Assembly: GCF_031846645.1 (NCBI RefSeq)
Contig: NZ_JAVRHN010000015.1
Location: 1 to 64,000 of the forward strand
Length of the DNA stretch: 64,000 nucleotides
Source of the DNA: Autumnicola psychrophila
Lineage (GTDB): Bacteria; Bacteroidota; Bacteroidia; Flavobacteriales; Flavobacteriaceae
Direction of reading: 5' to 3'
Position numbers and translations under genes: made by a program. Shown piece after piece: positions 8,027 through 16,168 of this stretch. Each line of letters begins with the position of its first letter. The first letter of the stretch is position 1. Below the pieces are notes generated by a model. The model saw only the letters and a list, made by a program, of their open reading frames with translations. It was not told where the DNA came from and did no database searches.

Positions 8027-8254
8027 TTATAATTTTAATGTTGGTTTGAATACCGGTACTTCAATTCTTATATTCTGCTCTTGGGCTAATTTAAATAGCC
8101 GATCCTTTTCTGCTCTGGTTTTCTTTAATTCAATTTCTATTTCTTCAGGAGTTAAATCTTTACCCTTTCGCCTTAATTCCTTTTCAAGGTGTTCTATGAC
8201 GGATTGCTTTCTTTTATTCTCCTTTTCAAGATATTCTGTAAGGTCACTTTTCAT
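8027..8254 (-). CDS. small coiled-coil protein, paralogue of the next micro-ORF
   Basis: This 75-aa highly charged, helical protein starts MKSDLTEYLEKENKRKQS and ends in a short non-helical tail (IRIEVPVFKPTLKL). Its N-terminus matches that of the 52-aa protein encoded immediately upstream (MKNDLVEYLKQENEKSQS), so the two are tandem relatives. It contains a LTPEEIEIELKKTRAEKDRL amphipathic helix typical of a dimerising coiled coil. It lies 25 bases upstream of the 289-aa gene and forms a cluster with two other micro-ORFs downstream of the integrase. The function is unknown. Confidence 0.6.
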   Translation of the reverse strand: MKSDLTEYLEKENKRKQSVIEHLEKELRRKGKDLTPEEIEIELKKTRAEKDRLFKLAQEQNIRIEVPVFKPTLKL

Positions 8255-8273
8255 AATATTTACTTTTTTGGAT

Positions 8274-8432
8274 TTATTTTATTTGGGAAATGATTTCTTC
8301 TAAAGATTGTTTAAAATCTTCTTTGTTTTTATAATCCCTACTCTTTTTAAAAATTTCTTTTGTTAGCCGGTCTGATTCAGATTGGCTTTTTTCGTTTTCC
8401 TGCTTTAGGTACTCTACTAGATCATTTTTCAT
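8274..8432 (-). CDS. 52-aa micro-ORF, charged helical protein
   Basis: I translated this ORF from the minus strand: an ATG at 8432 and a TAA at 8274-8276. It starts MKNDLVEYLKQENEKSQS and ends in an amphipathic helix (DFKQSLEEIISQIK). At least 11 of the first 18 residues match the 75-aa protein next to it, which supports a real gene. The downstream gene begins 19 bases after its stop. It is probably a small DNA-binding-accessory or regulatory protein of the element, but nothing in the sequence fixes a role. Confidence 0.55.
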   Translation of the reverse strand: MKNDLVEYLKQENEKSQSESDRLTKEIFKKSRDYKNKEDFKQSLEEIISQIK

Positions 8433-8475
8433 AATTGATTTTTTAAATTTTTCAACTTAATTGTTTTAAGGTGAA

Positions 8476-8601
8476 TTATATATTACGTATTTCCTGCCGC
8501 AACTTTTTTTTTATTTCCTTCCTTTCTTCTCGGGTATATTCATTCCTGTATTCCCGGTAAATTTGAAGTTCCTTAAAGATTTTTTCAGTTCTTGATTCCA
8601 T
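8476..8601 (-). CDS. 41-aa micro-ORF, basic helical protein
   Basis: The reading frame runs from an ATG at 8601 to a TAA at 8476-8478 on the minus strand, 11 bases after the integrase stop. The product starts MESRTEKIFKELQIYREYRN and ends in a strongly basic helix (EERKEIKKKLRQEIRNI). Composition and position resemble its two neighbours. It could be translationally coupled to the integrase and be a small recombination cofactor; that is speculative. Confidence 0.45.
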   Translation of the reverse strand: MESRTEKIFKELQIYREYRNEYTREERKEIKKKLRQEIRNI

Positions 8602-8612
8602 TATTTTGCTTT

Positions 8613-9926
8613 TTACTGGTTTGCTGCGTTTTTAATGACCTTCATTTCAGGCTCTTTGTTCTGCTGTATAGTTTCATAGAACTGCATAAACATATCTGCG
8701 TTGAGGTCTTTATCTTCCCGGCGGTTAATGTACTCCAGGAACATACTTTCTTTAGAATGGCCGGTAATTCCGATTAGAACAGGAGTAGGTATTTTTTTAT
8801 AGTAGTTGGTTGCAAAGGATCGTCTGAATGTGTGAGAAGTTACAAGTTCGTGTTTTGGGTAGAAGTCTAATTTCTTCCGCTTCGTTTTCTTGTCGTACTT
8901 TTTGCCCTCTATCATTTCATTGATTTTCGCAAGTTCGCAAACATCTTTGATATGCTTATTTAATTTTTGAGTACTGATTGAATAGGGAAAATCATTTTCT
9001 ACAATATCAATAATGTGCGGGGCAATTACTCCGACCGTAACGGCTTTCCCTGTTTTCTGCTGTTCAATATCAATATAAATGCGGTTGTTCTTGTATCGTA
9101 GGTTATCGGGTGTAAGTTTTAAAAGGTCGCTTGCCCTTTGTCCTATTTCGCAACCTATCAACAACCATTTGCGGGCGTTTTCCTGGGCTTCTGTTTCTAG
9201 TTCTGCCTTGCGTATTTGTTCCAGTTCTTCAAAAGAGAGGGTTTGTATATACCTATCCTCGTTTTGCTCTTTAAAACCTTCTATTTTGTGCGCGTAATCA
9301 TTAATTTTTATATCCATTTTTTCAGCATCTAAACAAACGGTTTTAAGGTTGTCTAATATTTTACCGGCTGAATTAGTGGAATAAATTTTAATATTAAATA
9401 ACCAATTTGTAAACCTATCTACAAAGGGTTTATTTATATCCTGGAAATGAATTTTGCTTTTTATTACTTTCTCATATTCCTCAATAATCTTTTTAAAGTT
9501 CCTATAACCTTTTAAACGGTTTTCAGAAAGTCCTACTTTGTTACTACCTTTAATTTTTCGTGTGTTGGCATTATCAATTATGTACTGGATATGATTAGTT
9601 AATAGGCTTTGATCTGTTTTTTTAACCCGGTCAAAACACTTTTCAATATTCTTCTTTAACCAATTCACATCTATTAATTGCCCGGTTGCCTGTGCATCAT
9701 TAACAGCATTATATATAAACTCCTGTAACTTGTTCAATTTGCTAAAGGTCTTTTTCGTTTCCTCTGAATTTTGCTTAGGTCGTTTCGTGGTCTTGCTCCA
9801 GTCTTTAGGGTGTACTGTGAAACCGGAAGGAGTAGAAATAACATTTCCTTCTTCTAGTGAAACATAAATAAAAATTGAAACTGATTTGTTTGCCTTACTG
9901 CGTATTCTAAAGTTTACCGTTGCCAT
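8613..9926 (-). CDS. tyrosine recombinase / phage-type integrase
   Basis: This protein of about 437 aa catalyses site-specific integration and excision of the element at tRNA-Leu. The first ATG is at 9926 (MATVNFRIRSKANKS); an upstream TTG at 9953 would add nine residues. Domain order is an arm-DNA-binding N-terminal domain (about residues 1-85), a SAM-like core-binding domain (about 110-215) and the catalytic domain. Counting from the TTG, the catalytic residues are R273 (GQRASDLL), K300 (QQKTG), H374-x-x-R377 (HTFRRSF), H399 (GITGHS) and nucleophile Y408 (FLEYINR). All are present, so the enzyme looks active. It reads inward from the right end, about 210 bases from attR, with probable arm sites between. 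Confidence 0.95.
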   Translation of the reverse strand: MATVNFRIRSKANKSVSIFIYVSLEEGNVISTPSGFTVHPKDWSKTTKRPKQNSEETKKTFSKLNKLQEFIYNAVNDAQATGQLIDVNWLKKNIEKCFDRVKKTDQSLLTNHIQYIIDNANTRKIKGSNKVGLSENRLKGYRNFKKIIEEYEKVIKSKIHFQDINKPFVDRFTNWLFNIKIYSTNSAGKILDNLKTVCLDAEKMDIKINDYAHKIEGFKEQNEDRYIQTLSFEELEQIRKAELETEAQENARKWLLIGCEIGQRASDLLKLTPDNLRYKNNRIYIDIEQQKTGKAVTVGVIAPHIIDIVENDFPYSISTQKLNKHIKDVCELAKINEMIEGKKYDKKTKRKKLDFYPKHELVTSHTFRRSFATNYYKKIPTPVLIGITGHSKESMFLEYINRREDKDLNADMFMQFYETIQQNKEPEMKVIKNAANQ

Positions 9927-9978
9927 AATCTGAAGTATTGAACATTTGAACAATGCTAATTTAGTTCAATTTGTCAAC

Positions 9979-10003
9979 TTGACAAAGACTTGACAAAGGA
10001 AAT
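9979..10003 (+). repeat. right arm-type direct repeat (putative integrase arm site)
   Basis: Two TTGACAAA units are followed by GGAAAT, matching 260-284 at 23 of 25 positions. It lies between the integrase start and attR, where integrase arm sites and the int promoter are expected. Confidence 0.6.
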
Positions 10004-10136
10004 ATTTATTCTATTATATCTTATTATATAACATTAAGTACTCACTAACTACTGGTTTTATTGGGTTTAGTGGGAATTTACAGTGTTAGTTGAGGTTTTA
10101 AAGTAGTTTTCGAAAAGGGCAAAATAGTGGGTTTCT

Positions 10137-10155
10137 ATTCCCGCCTCGAGTACTT
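10137..10155 (+). repeat. right attachment core (attR)
   Basis: This is an identical 19-bp copy of the tRNA-Leu 3' end at 187-205. The rest of the tRNA is absent here, so this is a junction and not a second tRNA gene. Confidence 0.88.
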
Positions 10156-10563
10156 AAAGCCCTTTTAAACGCAATGTTTATAAGGGTTTTTTTTGGAGTA
10201 ACAAAAGGGTAGCAATCATCTCTTTAGATCTTAATATCAATTGGTCATCAAATTTGATAAAGCATTATAATCTTCATATCAGCAGTTGCCATTAAGATTT
10301 AAAAAATAAACTGTAAATAGATTAATTACCTTAATTGTTCGCAAATAAATATATATTGGTTTAGTTATGAAAAAGTAAAATGAAAATAAAACCAATTATT
10401 GCTCAGAACTTAAACTATGATAACATACTCAAATGTTACAACACAATCGATTGCGTATTTCTTGTTACGCTGACTTCATCTAATACTACAATCTTGAAAG
10501 GCAATAGACGGATTTTAAAGTGGTTCTCCTAATACCTTTTGGAAAGACTATACCATTTTAAAC
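10156..10563. other. intergenic stretch right of the element
   Basis: It begins with a hairpin and T-run (10160-10194: CCCTT-TTAAAC-gcaat-GTTTA-TAAGGG), probably the original tRNA-Leu terminator displaced by the insertion. A LacI-type palindrome lies at 10442-10455. No ORF or RNA gene is evident in the remainder. Confidence 0.6.
10442..10455. promoter_or_regulatory. orphan LacI-type operator-like palindrome
   Basis: CACAATCGATTGCG is the reverse complement of CGCAATCGATTGTG. This differs at one position from the sites at 23317 and 30608. It lies past the stop of the broken ASPIC gene with no properly placed start codon nearby, so it may be a relict promoter. Confidence 0.4.
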
Positions 10564-13500
10564 CTAATTTAATTTGAAGATGGTCAGGGGTCTGTTATTG
10601 TTAGCAATAATTATGTGAGGCTGTTCCTTAATTAAAACCAACTTCATATTTTTAGCGTTTAAATCATTGTAGAAATTGATATCTTTATAGGGTTTAAAAC
10701 CTCCTTTAGAACCTCCTAGCAATACATATCCCACATTGGAGTCGTAGCGCACTGTTTCTACTTCAGCTTCATGTACAGCACCTATACCAATAACATCCAT
10801 TTTTCCATCATGATTAACATCTGTAAATGCAAAAGACATGGTTGGTCCCAACTGTGCGTAATTCGGCAGATGTCTCAACTTAAAATTACCACCTCCTTTA
10901 TTTTCCAGATAAACAGATTTAAATTCGGTAGTTTGTTTTTGATAGGAACTTTCCAGCACTCTTTTTCCATAAATATCTTCCAAGGTTGAATTCGCAAATT
11001 GATGATAGGTTTGAATTTTCTGACTCACAAAAGGATTTTGGCTTGAAGAACATTCTTTACCACGAACAGGTACTAAATTCCCTTTGTAAAGTTTGCTCAA
11101 AAACATATCGTACTTCTCGTCATCCTCTAAGTCTTTTCCGTAGATATACAGTGGCTTTTCTTCTGTAGGATGATATTTATTGTTTCCTCCAATATTACCT
11201 GCAAAATAGTCCATATCACCGTCGTTATCAAAATCAATTTCGGCAATTGTATTCCACCAACCCCCAGTATTTTCCAGGGATGGTACATTTGCTAATAAAA
11301 ATTGTTTATCTACATTCTCAAAAACGATAATTGGCATCCACTCTCCGGCAACCAATAAATCTAAATCACTATCGTTATCGTAATCACTAAAAATTAAGTC
11401 ATTTACTATTCCAATTTCTGAAAAATTTGGCGCAACCTCTTTAGTGACAACAGTAAATACCCCATTGGTGTTTTGCAACACGTAGGACCTGGGCGGTAAG
11501 GGATATTTACCTGGAATTAGGTGTCCGGCCACAAACAAATCTAAATCCCCATCGTGATCATAGTCTAAAGAAGTAACGGCTTTAGTACTGGTTAACATGG
11601 TAGGTAAATTGTAAGATTTAGAAAAGTTGCCACGACCATCATTTAAATAAAGCCTGTCCTGTAGTAAAGGATCATTTTCTTATAATTCGTAGCCGCCGCT
11701 GGTGACGTAAAGGTCCAAATTACCATCATTGTTGGCATCAAAAAAATGCGCTCCATTATCTTCATATTTTTTATCTTTTTCAAAAATGGCTATCTTTTTT
11801 TTCTGAAATTTGCCATCCGGATTCTGAAGGTATAGTTCCGCAGGCTGATCTAAGGCACCTCCGAGGTATAGATCGGCTAAGCCATCTTTATTTACATCAG
11901 CTTCTGCAAAGGCTGGACCTTTTTGAGATTGTTTTTGAGGCAAAAGCACCTGGCGGGAAAAATCATTAAATTCATTCTCATGGTGTCTATAGTTTAAGCC
12001 CAAATGCTCTGGACTTACCCTATTGAAATTATTAGAAAACTTGTATTTTGATTGATTTCCGTCGGACTTAGATTTGTTTTGATGAAACGTAAGTGTTTGA
12101 TTTGCCTCTACATTCTCCTTTGTTGAGATACTTCCGTTATTCCATATAATTTCTACCCGTTTAATATTGGTTTCTTCACCAATACCAAAGTTTAAAATGG
12201 GAGAAACAGAAGATTGATATCCTCTAGAAAGAAACAATTCCTGATATTGCTTGGAACTATCAGTAAACAATTTGACCTTACTTCCAATTGCGGTGACATT
12301 ATTTTTACTTCCAATAAGTTTTATATTTAGAAAATTGCTCGTGGAATTGTTACGATAAATACCAGCCTTATCTTCAAGATTATTGATGATAATATCCAAA
12401 TCACCATCATTGTCCAGATCTGCATATGCTGCGCCGTTTGAATTTACCGCTTTAGTAAATCCCCAATTTGTATTTTCCTTACTAAAAGAAAGATTACCAT
12501 TATTCTTAAAAGCATAATTTTGAAGCTTTTCCGAAGGCATTCTGTTCAAAATTTGTTCAATGGACATATCTTTAATAGAATCTTGTTGTGTGTCCAAAAA
12601 ATTCCCAAAATCCTGATTTGCTATTTCTCGTTTAATTCCGTTTGTAACAAATACATCTTTAAAACCATCACCATCAAAATCCGCAATCAGTGGTCCCCAA
12701 CTCCAATCGGTTTTTGAAAGTCCTGCAAATTGAGCTATGTCACTAAAATATCCATTTCCGTTATTGAGATTAAGAATGTTGGACATATATTGATAATGGT
12801 ATCCTGAAGTAACAATCGACCAAAAACCACTGGTGTTCATGCTCGGCATATTCTGCTTCCCTCTGCTATGGTCTTCTGCAGACATATCAAGAACCAATAA
12901 ATCTGGTAATAAATCATTATTAATATCGGCAATATCAGAGCCCATACTACTGTATGAGGTGTGTTTTACACGTGTATCTATTTGATTAATAAAAGTGCCA
13001 TTTTTGTTATTAATGTATAATTTATCTGGAGTAATAAAATCGTTGGCAACATATACATCTGGCCATCCATCGTTGTTATAGTCACCTATTGCGGCACTCA
13101 AACTAAATTCTTTATTCATTATTCCGCTATCGATAGTAACATCGGTAAATTTATTGCCGTCATTTCTAAAGAGATGATCTGAGGTTTGTGAAAAAAAATC
13201 TTCGTCTTTCAAAATTGCTGCGAGAATAACAGAATTAAGAAAATCGACTCGGTGATTAATTAGATACATGTCTAAATCGCCATCCTTGTCATAATCAAGG
13301 AAGTAAGATTGAATTGAAAAACCGTCGTTATCTAACCCCCAGTTTTGTGCTTCTTCATTAAAAGTTCCATCCTTCTGATTAATGAAAAGTTTATTAGTAC
13401 GGAGCGAATTGTTGTTTAACGATGCCGATTTACAAACATAAAGATCCATCCATCCGTCATTATTTATATCTATCATATTTACACCTGTGGTCCATCCTTC

Positions 13501-13854
13501 AGAATCTTCTACATGGGCCGCCTTTGTAATATCTTGAAATTTAAAATCTCCCTTATTAATATAAAGCTTATTGGATTTCTGGTTAGAGGTAAAATAGATG
13601 TCTTGTAAACCGTCATTATTTACGTCTCCTATGGCAACACCACCACCGTTATAGGCGTAGTAATAGTTAAGAACATTAAAATCAGAAGTTTCCTCTACGG
13701 AGTTTTCAAAATGAATATTGGTTTGATCATTAGATAGCAATGTGAAAAGATTGTCACCTACAGTTGGTTTCTTTGTAACTTCACCTTTATCTTTACAGGA
13801 AATTAAAAATGTCAGGAATAGTAGAAATAAATAAAAAGTGAATTTATGCTTCAT
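10564..13854 (-). pseudogene. FG-GAP/VCBS-repeat ASPIC/UnbV lipoprotein with an in-frame stop
   Basis: The gene spans 1097 codons and is collinear with the intact paralogue at 23636. It starts with a lipoprotein signal (FLLFLTFLISC) and has many FG-GAP/VCBS calcium-binding-type repeats (DINNDGWMDLYV, DYDKDGDLDMYL). An ASPIC/UnbV domain (RGYQSSVSPILNFGIGEE) follows, and more repeats reach the C-terminus. The frame is continuous except for a TAA at 11680-11682. There the paralogue has Asp in GGYELDENDPLLQDR; here it reads GGYEL, stop, ENDPLLQDR. The stop splits it into a 724-aa N-terminal part and a C-terminal part whose first internal ATG is at 11598. The family forms secreted beta-propeller-like surface proteins often found with SusC/SusD systems. 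The stop may be a true nonsense mutation or a sequencing error. Confidence 0.85.
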
Positions 13855-14001
13855 TGTAAGACCTGGAGTATAATGAAATATATTGTAAACCTAATTTTAT
13901 TCGCTCAAGACGCCATGATTGTATTCTGCAGCCAAATATAAATTTAAAGTATAAGAATTTATTTTGAAAACAGGTCGCAAGCGGTCTTCTAAAATAACAT
14001 A

Positions 14002-15651
14002 TTGCTTTTGGATAAAAAAACAGTATTTAAACTTATTGCTATTAGCTTCCCGTTTCTTCTAATTCTGGTGGTGGAGGTAATGCTCAGACTTTTTGGATAT
14101 GGTGAAAATTATCAGCTTTTCCATAAAGTTACCTCCGAAAATAGCAAGGAATATTATGTGATGAATTCTGATATTTCTAAAAAGTATTTTAAGAATACAG
14201 GATTTAATTCCGATAATCAATCAGACCTTTTTTTAAAGAGTAAAACAGAAGATACATATAGAATATTTGTTCAGGGTGCCTCCACCGTAGTGGGTTTTCC
14301 ATTTTATAAGAATGGTTCATTTCCGCGAATACTCAAACATAGGCTTTCCCGCACGTTCCCTGAAAAAAATATCGAAGTGATCAACACCGGAATTACCGCT
14401 GTTAATTCATATACGTTATGGGATCTGACAGATAAAATAATTGCACAAAATCCAGATCTTGTTATAATTTATGCGGGACATAATGAATACTATGGTGCTT
14501 TAGGTGCAGGGTCGTCTGTTTTTACCGGAAATCATCCTTCTCTAGTAAGAAGTTATTTAAAGTTGAAAAACTTACGTTTTTTTCAGTTACTGGAAAATAC
14601 TTATTCTAAAATTTTCGCCTCAAAAATTGATGCTGGTTATAAGGTTGGAGAAACAACATTAATGGAAGTGATGGCCAGGGAACAGCAAATCCCTTTTGAT
14701 TCAGAAATTTATCATGCAGGTATAGATCAATTCCGAAGTAATTTAAATATAATCATATCAAAATATCAGGATAACAATATTCCTGTTTTATTATCAACAC
14801 TAGTTTCTAATGAAAAAGATATTCCACCATTCATAAGTGATGATATGGAGGAAGAAAAATTTGAGCGGGCTTTAAGAAACGATAAAGGGAATATTTATAG
14901 AATCGGGGAACAGAATGCTGAAGCCGCCTTCAAATTGGGGCAATATTATATTGATAAGCAAAAGGATTCGGCAAAGAAATATCTGCAAATTGCTAAAGAA
15001 TTAGACTTGCTAAGATTCCGGGCACCCGAAAAAATTAATGATATAATTACTGAATTGTCAGAAAAAGAAGGTGTATTTCTGGTTGATGCAAAGAAACTGT
15101 TTCGGGATAAATCGCAGAGCGGATTTATTGATAATGAATTAATGACAGAGCATGTTCATCCTAATATAAAAGGGAACTTTTTAATAGCTGATGCGATTTA
15201 TAACAAAATGGAAGAACTACAATTCATAGGCCGGTGGGACAATTTTATTCCTTATGATGATGCATTTCAGGACATACCTATAACTCAAATAGATTCTATT
15301 AGAGGAAAGTTTATTGTAGAAGACCTAAAACGATCATGGCCCTATATTTTAGAAATGTCTGGAAAAAATCCGGTAAGAGGTTATCATTCAATTCAGAATC
15401 CTACTTATGAAGAGCGAAAAGCCATCAATCTTTACTCTGGTATGGAGAAATGGGAGGATGTAATGAGGCAGGCCTATCATACCTATAATAATGAGGGCGA
15501 TTTTAAAAATGCGCTACGTGTGGCACAATCTTTAATTTCTGAATATCCAGAACAACCAAAAGTTTACGAAATGGCCGCTGAGATTTGTATGAAGATGGAT
15601 ATGATGGATTATGCTGAATTTTATTCTAAAAAAGCAGAGCAATTGAAATAA
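14002..15651 (+). CDS. SGNH/GDSL-family hydrolase with C-terminal TPR-like helices
   Basis: This 549-aa protein has an N-terminal hydrophobic anchor (about residues 9-29). An SGNH hydrolase domain follows, with nucleophile-type Ser in QGASTVVG (about residue 94), the Asn block in YAGHNEYYG (about 160) and a C-terminal His in EHVHPN (about 380). The last 80 residues look like tetratricopeptide helices (FKNALRVAQSLISEYPEQPK). Family members are O-acyl or O-acetyl esterases or transferases acting on polysaccharides. The only plausible start is the TTG at 14002, because a TAA lies four codons upstream and no early ATG fits. It converges on the carbamoyltransferase operon, an association that suggests polysaccharide or lipid modification outside the inner membrane. 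Confidence 0.8.
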   Translation: MLLDKKTVFKLIAISFPFLLILVVEVMLRLFGYGENYQLFHKVTSENSKEYYVMNSDISKKYFKNTGFNSDNQSDLFLKSKTEDTYRIFVQGASTVVGFPFYKNGSFPRILKHRLSRTFPEKNIEVINTGITAVNSYTLWDLTDKIIAQNPDLVIIYAGHNEYYGALGAGSSVFTGNHPSLVRSYLKLKNLRFFQLLENTYSKIFASKIDAGYKVGETTLMEVMAREQQIPFDSEIYHAGIDQFRSNLNIIISKYQDNNIPVLLSTLVSNEKDIPPFISDDMEEEKFERALRNDKGNIYRIGEQNAEAAFKLGQYYIDKQKDSAKKYLQIAKELDLLRFRAPEKINDIITELSEKEGVFLVDAKKLFRDKSQSGFIDNELMTEHVHPNIKGNFLIADAIYNKMEELQFIGRWDNFIPYDDAFQDIPITQIDSIRGKFIVEDLKRSWPYILEMSGKNPVRGYHSIQNPTYEERKAINLYSGMEKWEDVMRQAYHTYNNEGDFKNALRVAQSLISEYPEQPKVYEMAAEICMKMDMMDYAEFYSKKAEQLK

Positions 15652-15659
15652 AAAATTAT

Positions 15660-16019
15660 TTACCAGGGCTTATCAATGTCTTTACTGGTAAATAAATGAT
15701 TCCTTTTATGAAAATAGGAATCTCCCTTCTCTTTTTGCAGAATTTGATTTTTTCCGAATATTTTTTGCAGAGATGATAAAGGAACCAAGAAAATATAAAA
15801 GCAAATGAACATGATAAAATAATTCATTACGAAACCTAAATAATCAGAAAATCTAAACCAGATTTTTACGATTATTAAAGCGGCTTTAATTGAAATTAAA
15901 GGAATTGCCAAAAATGCGACAGATAAGTAAATTAACCAGATATTCCCATAAACTAAAAAACAAATGAGTCCAACTAATGCCAGAACAATTATGGTTTCAT
16001 AGGCTTTTTCTTTCTTCAT
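15660..16019 (-). CDS. SxtJ-like small membrane protein
   Basis: This 119-aa protein has three predicted membrane helices (about residues 10-27, 29-48 and 62-82) and a short charged C-terminal tail (KRNHLFTSKDIDKPW). Length, topology and position match the SxtJ-type membrane proteins that accompany NodU/CmcH carbamoyltransferases. Its ATG overlaps the stop of the preceding DUF5989 gene (TAATG), so it is the third gene of a tightly coupled operon. Its function is unknown; partnership with the carbamoyltransferase is inferred from context. Confidence 0.75.
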   Translation of the reverse strand: MKKEKAYETIIVLALVGLICFLVYGNIWLIYLSVAFLAIPLISIKAALIIVKIWFRFSDYLGFVMNYFIMFICFYIFLVPLSSLQKIFGKNQILQKEKGDSYFHKRNHLFTSKDIDKPW

Positions 16020-16168
16020 TAAAATAGGCTATAGATAAACGGTGCTAAAGCGGACCCGTTTGTAATAAATATAAGGCCTCCTAAAATCGCAAAGATTAAT
16101 ATCAGAGGCACCAACCACCACTTTTTTCGTTCCTTTAAAAAAAGGAAAAATTCCTTTATGAACTCCAT
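16019..16168 (-). CDS. DUF5989-like single-span membrane protein (49 aa)
   Basis: I translated this short gene by hand: ATG at 16168, TAA at 16019-16021. The product is MEFIKEFFLFLKERKKWWLV followed by a membrane helix and a short tail ending GSALAPFIYSLF. The FLKERKKWWLVP then hydrophobic helix pattern is that of DUF5989 proteins found between carbamoyltransferase and SxtJ genes. Its ATG directly abuts the carbamoyltransferase stop (TAG-ATG), and its own stop overlaps the next start. Translational coupling of all three genes is likely. Confidence 0.8.
   Translation of the reverse strand: MEFIKEFFLFLKERKKWWLVPLILIFAILGGLIFITNGSALAPFIYSLF

Larger units (their letters stand above)
187..10155. 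mobile_element. integrated element at tRNA-Leu 3' end (about 10 kb)
   Basis: A 19-bp direct repeat (ATTCCCGCCTCGAGTACTT) occurs at 187-205 inside the tRNA 3' end and at 10137-10155. Extending it leftward gives 22 of 23 matches. A tyrosine integrase lies beside the right copy and reads away from it, and 25-bp arm-type repeats lie just inside each end. The cargo comprises an HTH/excisionase-like protein, a gene II-family Rep, a 742-aa phage-like protein, micro-ORFs and small exported proteins. Seeing direct: repeats and genes. Inferred: site-specific integration and a circular replicating form. I see no conjugation genes, Zot ATPase, terminase or capsid gene, so it could be a satellite, a reduced phage or a plasmid-like integrative element. 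Confidence 0.88.

Noticed and set aside
10131..10155. Possible second tRNA-Leu gene at the right end of the element
   Set aside because: Only the last part of the T arm and acceptor strand is present, with a changed base in the T loop; the rest of the tRNA is missing, so it is an attachment-site copy.
187..10155. Integrative conjugative element
   Set aside because: No relaxase, coupling protein or Tra/T4SS genes are present, and the replication protein fits the gene II family better than a MOB relaxase.
11564..11598. Separate gene beginning at the ATG at 11598
   Set aside because: The frame is continuous with the upstream ASPIC gene apart from one stop codon and lacks a signal peptide, so it is the C-terminal half of a broken gene.
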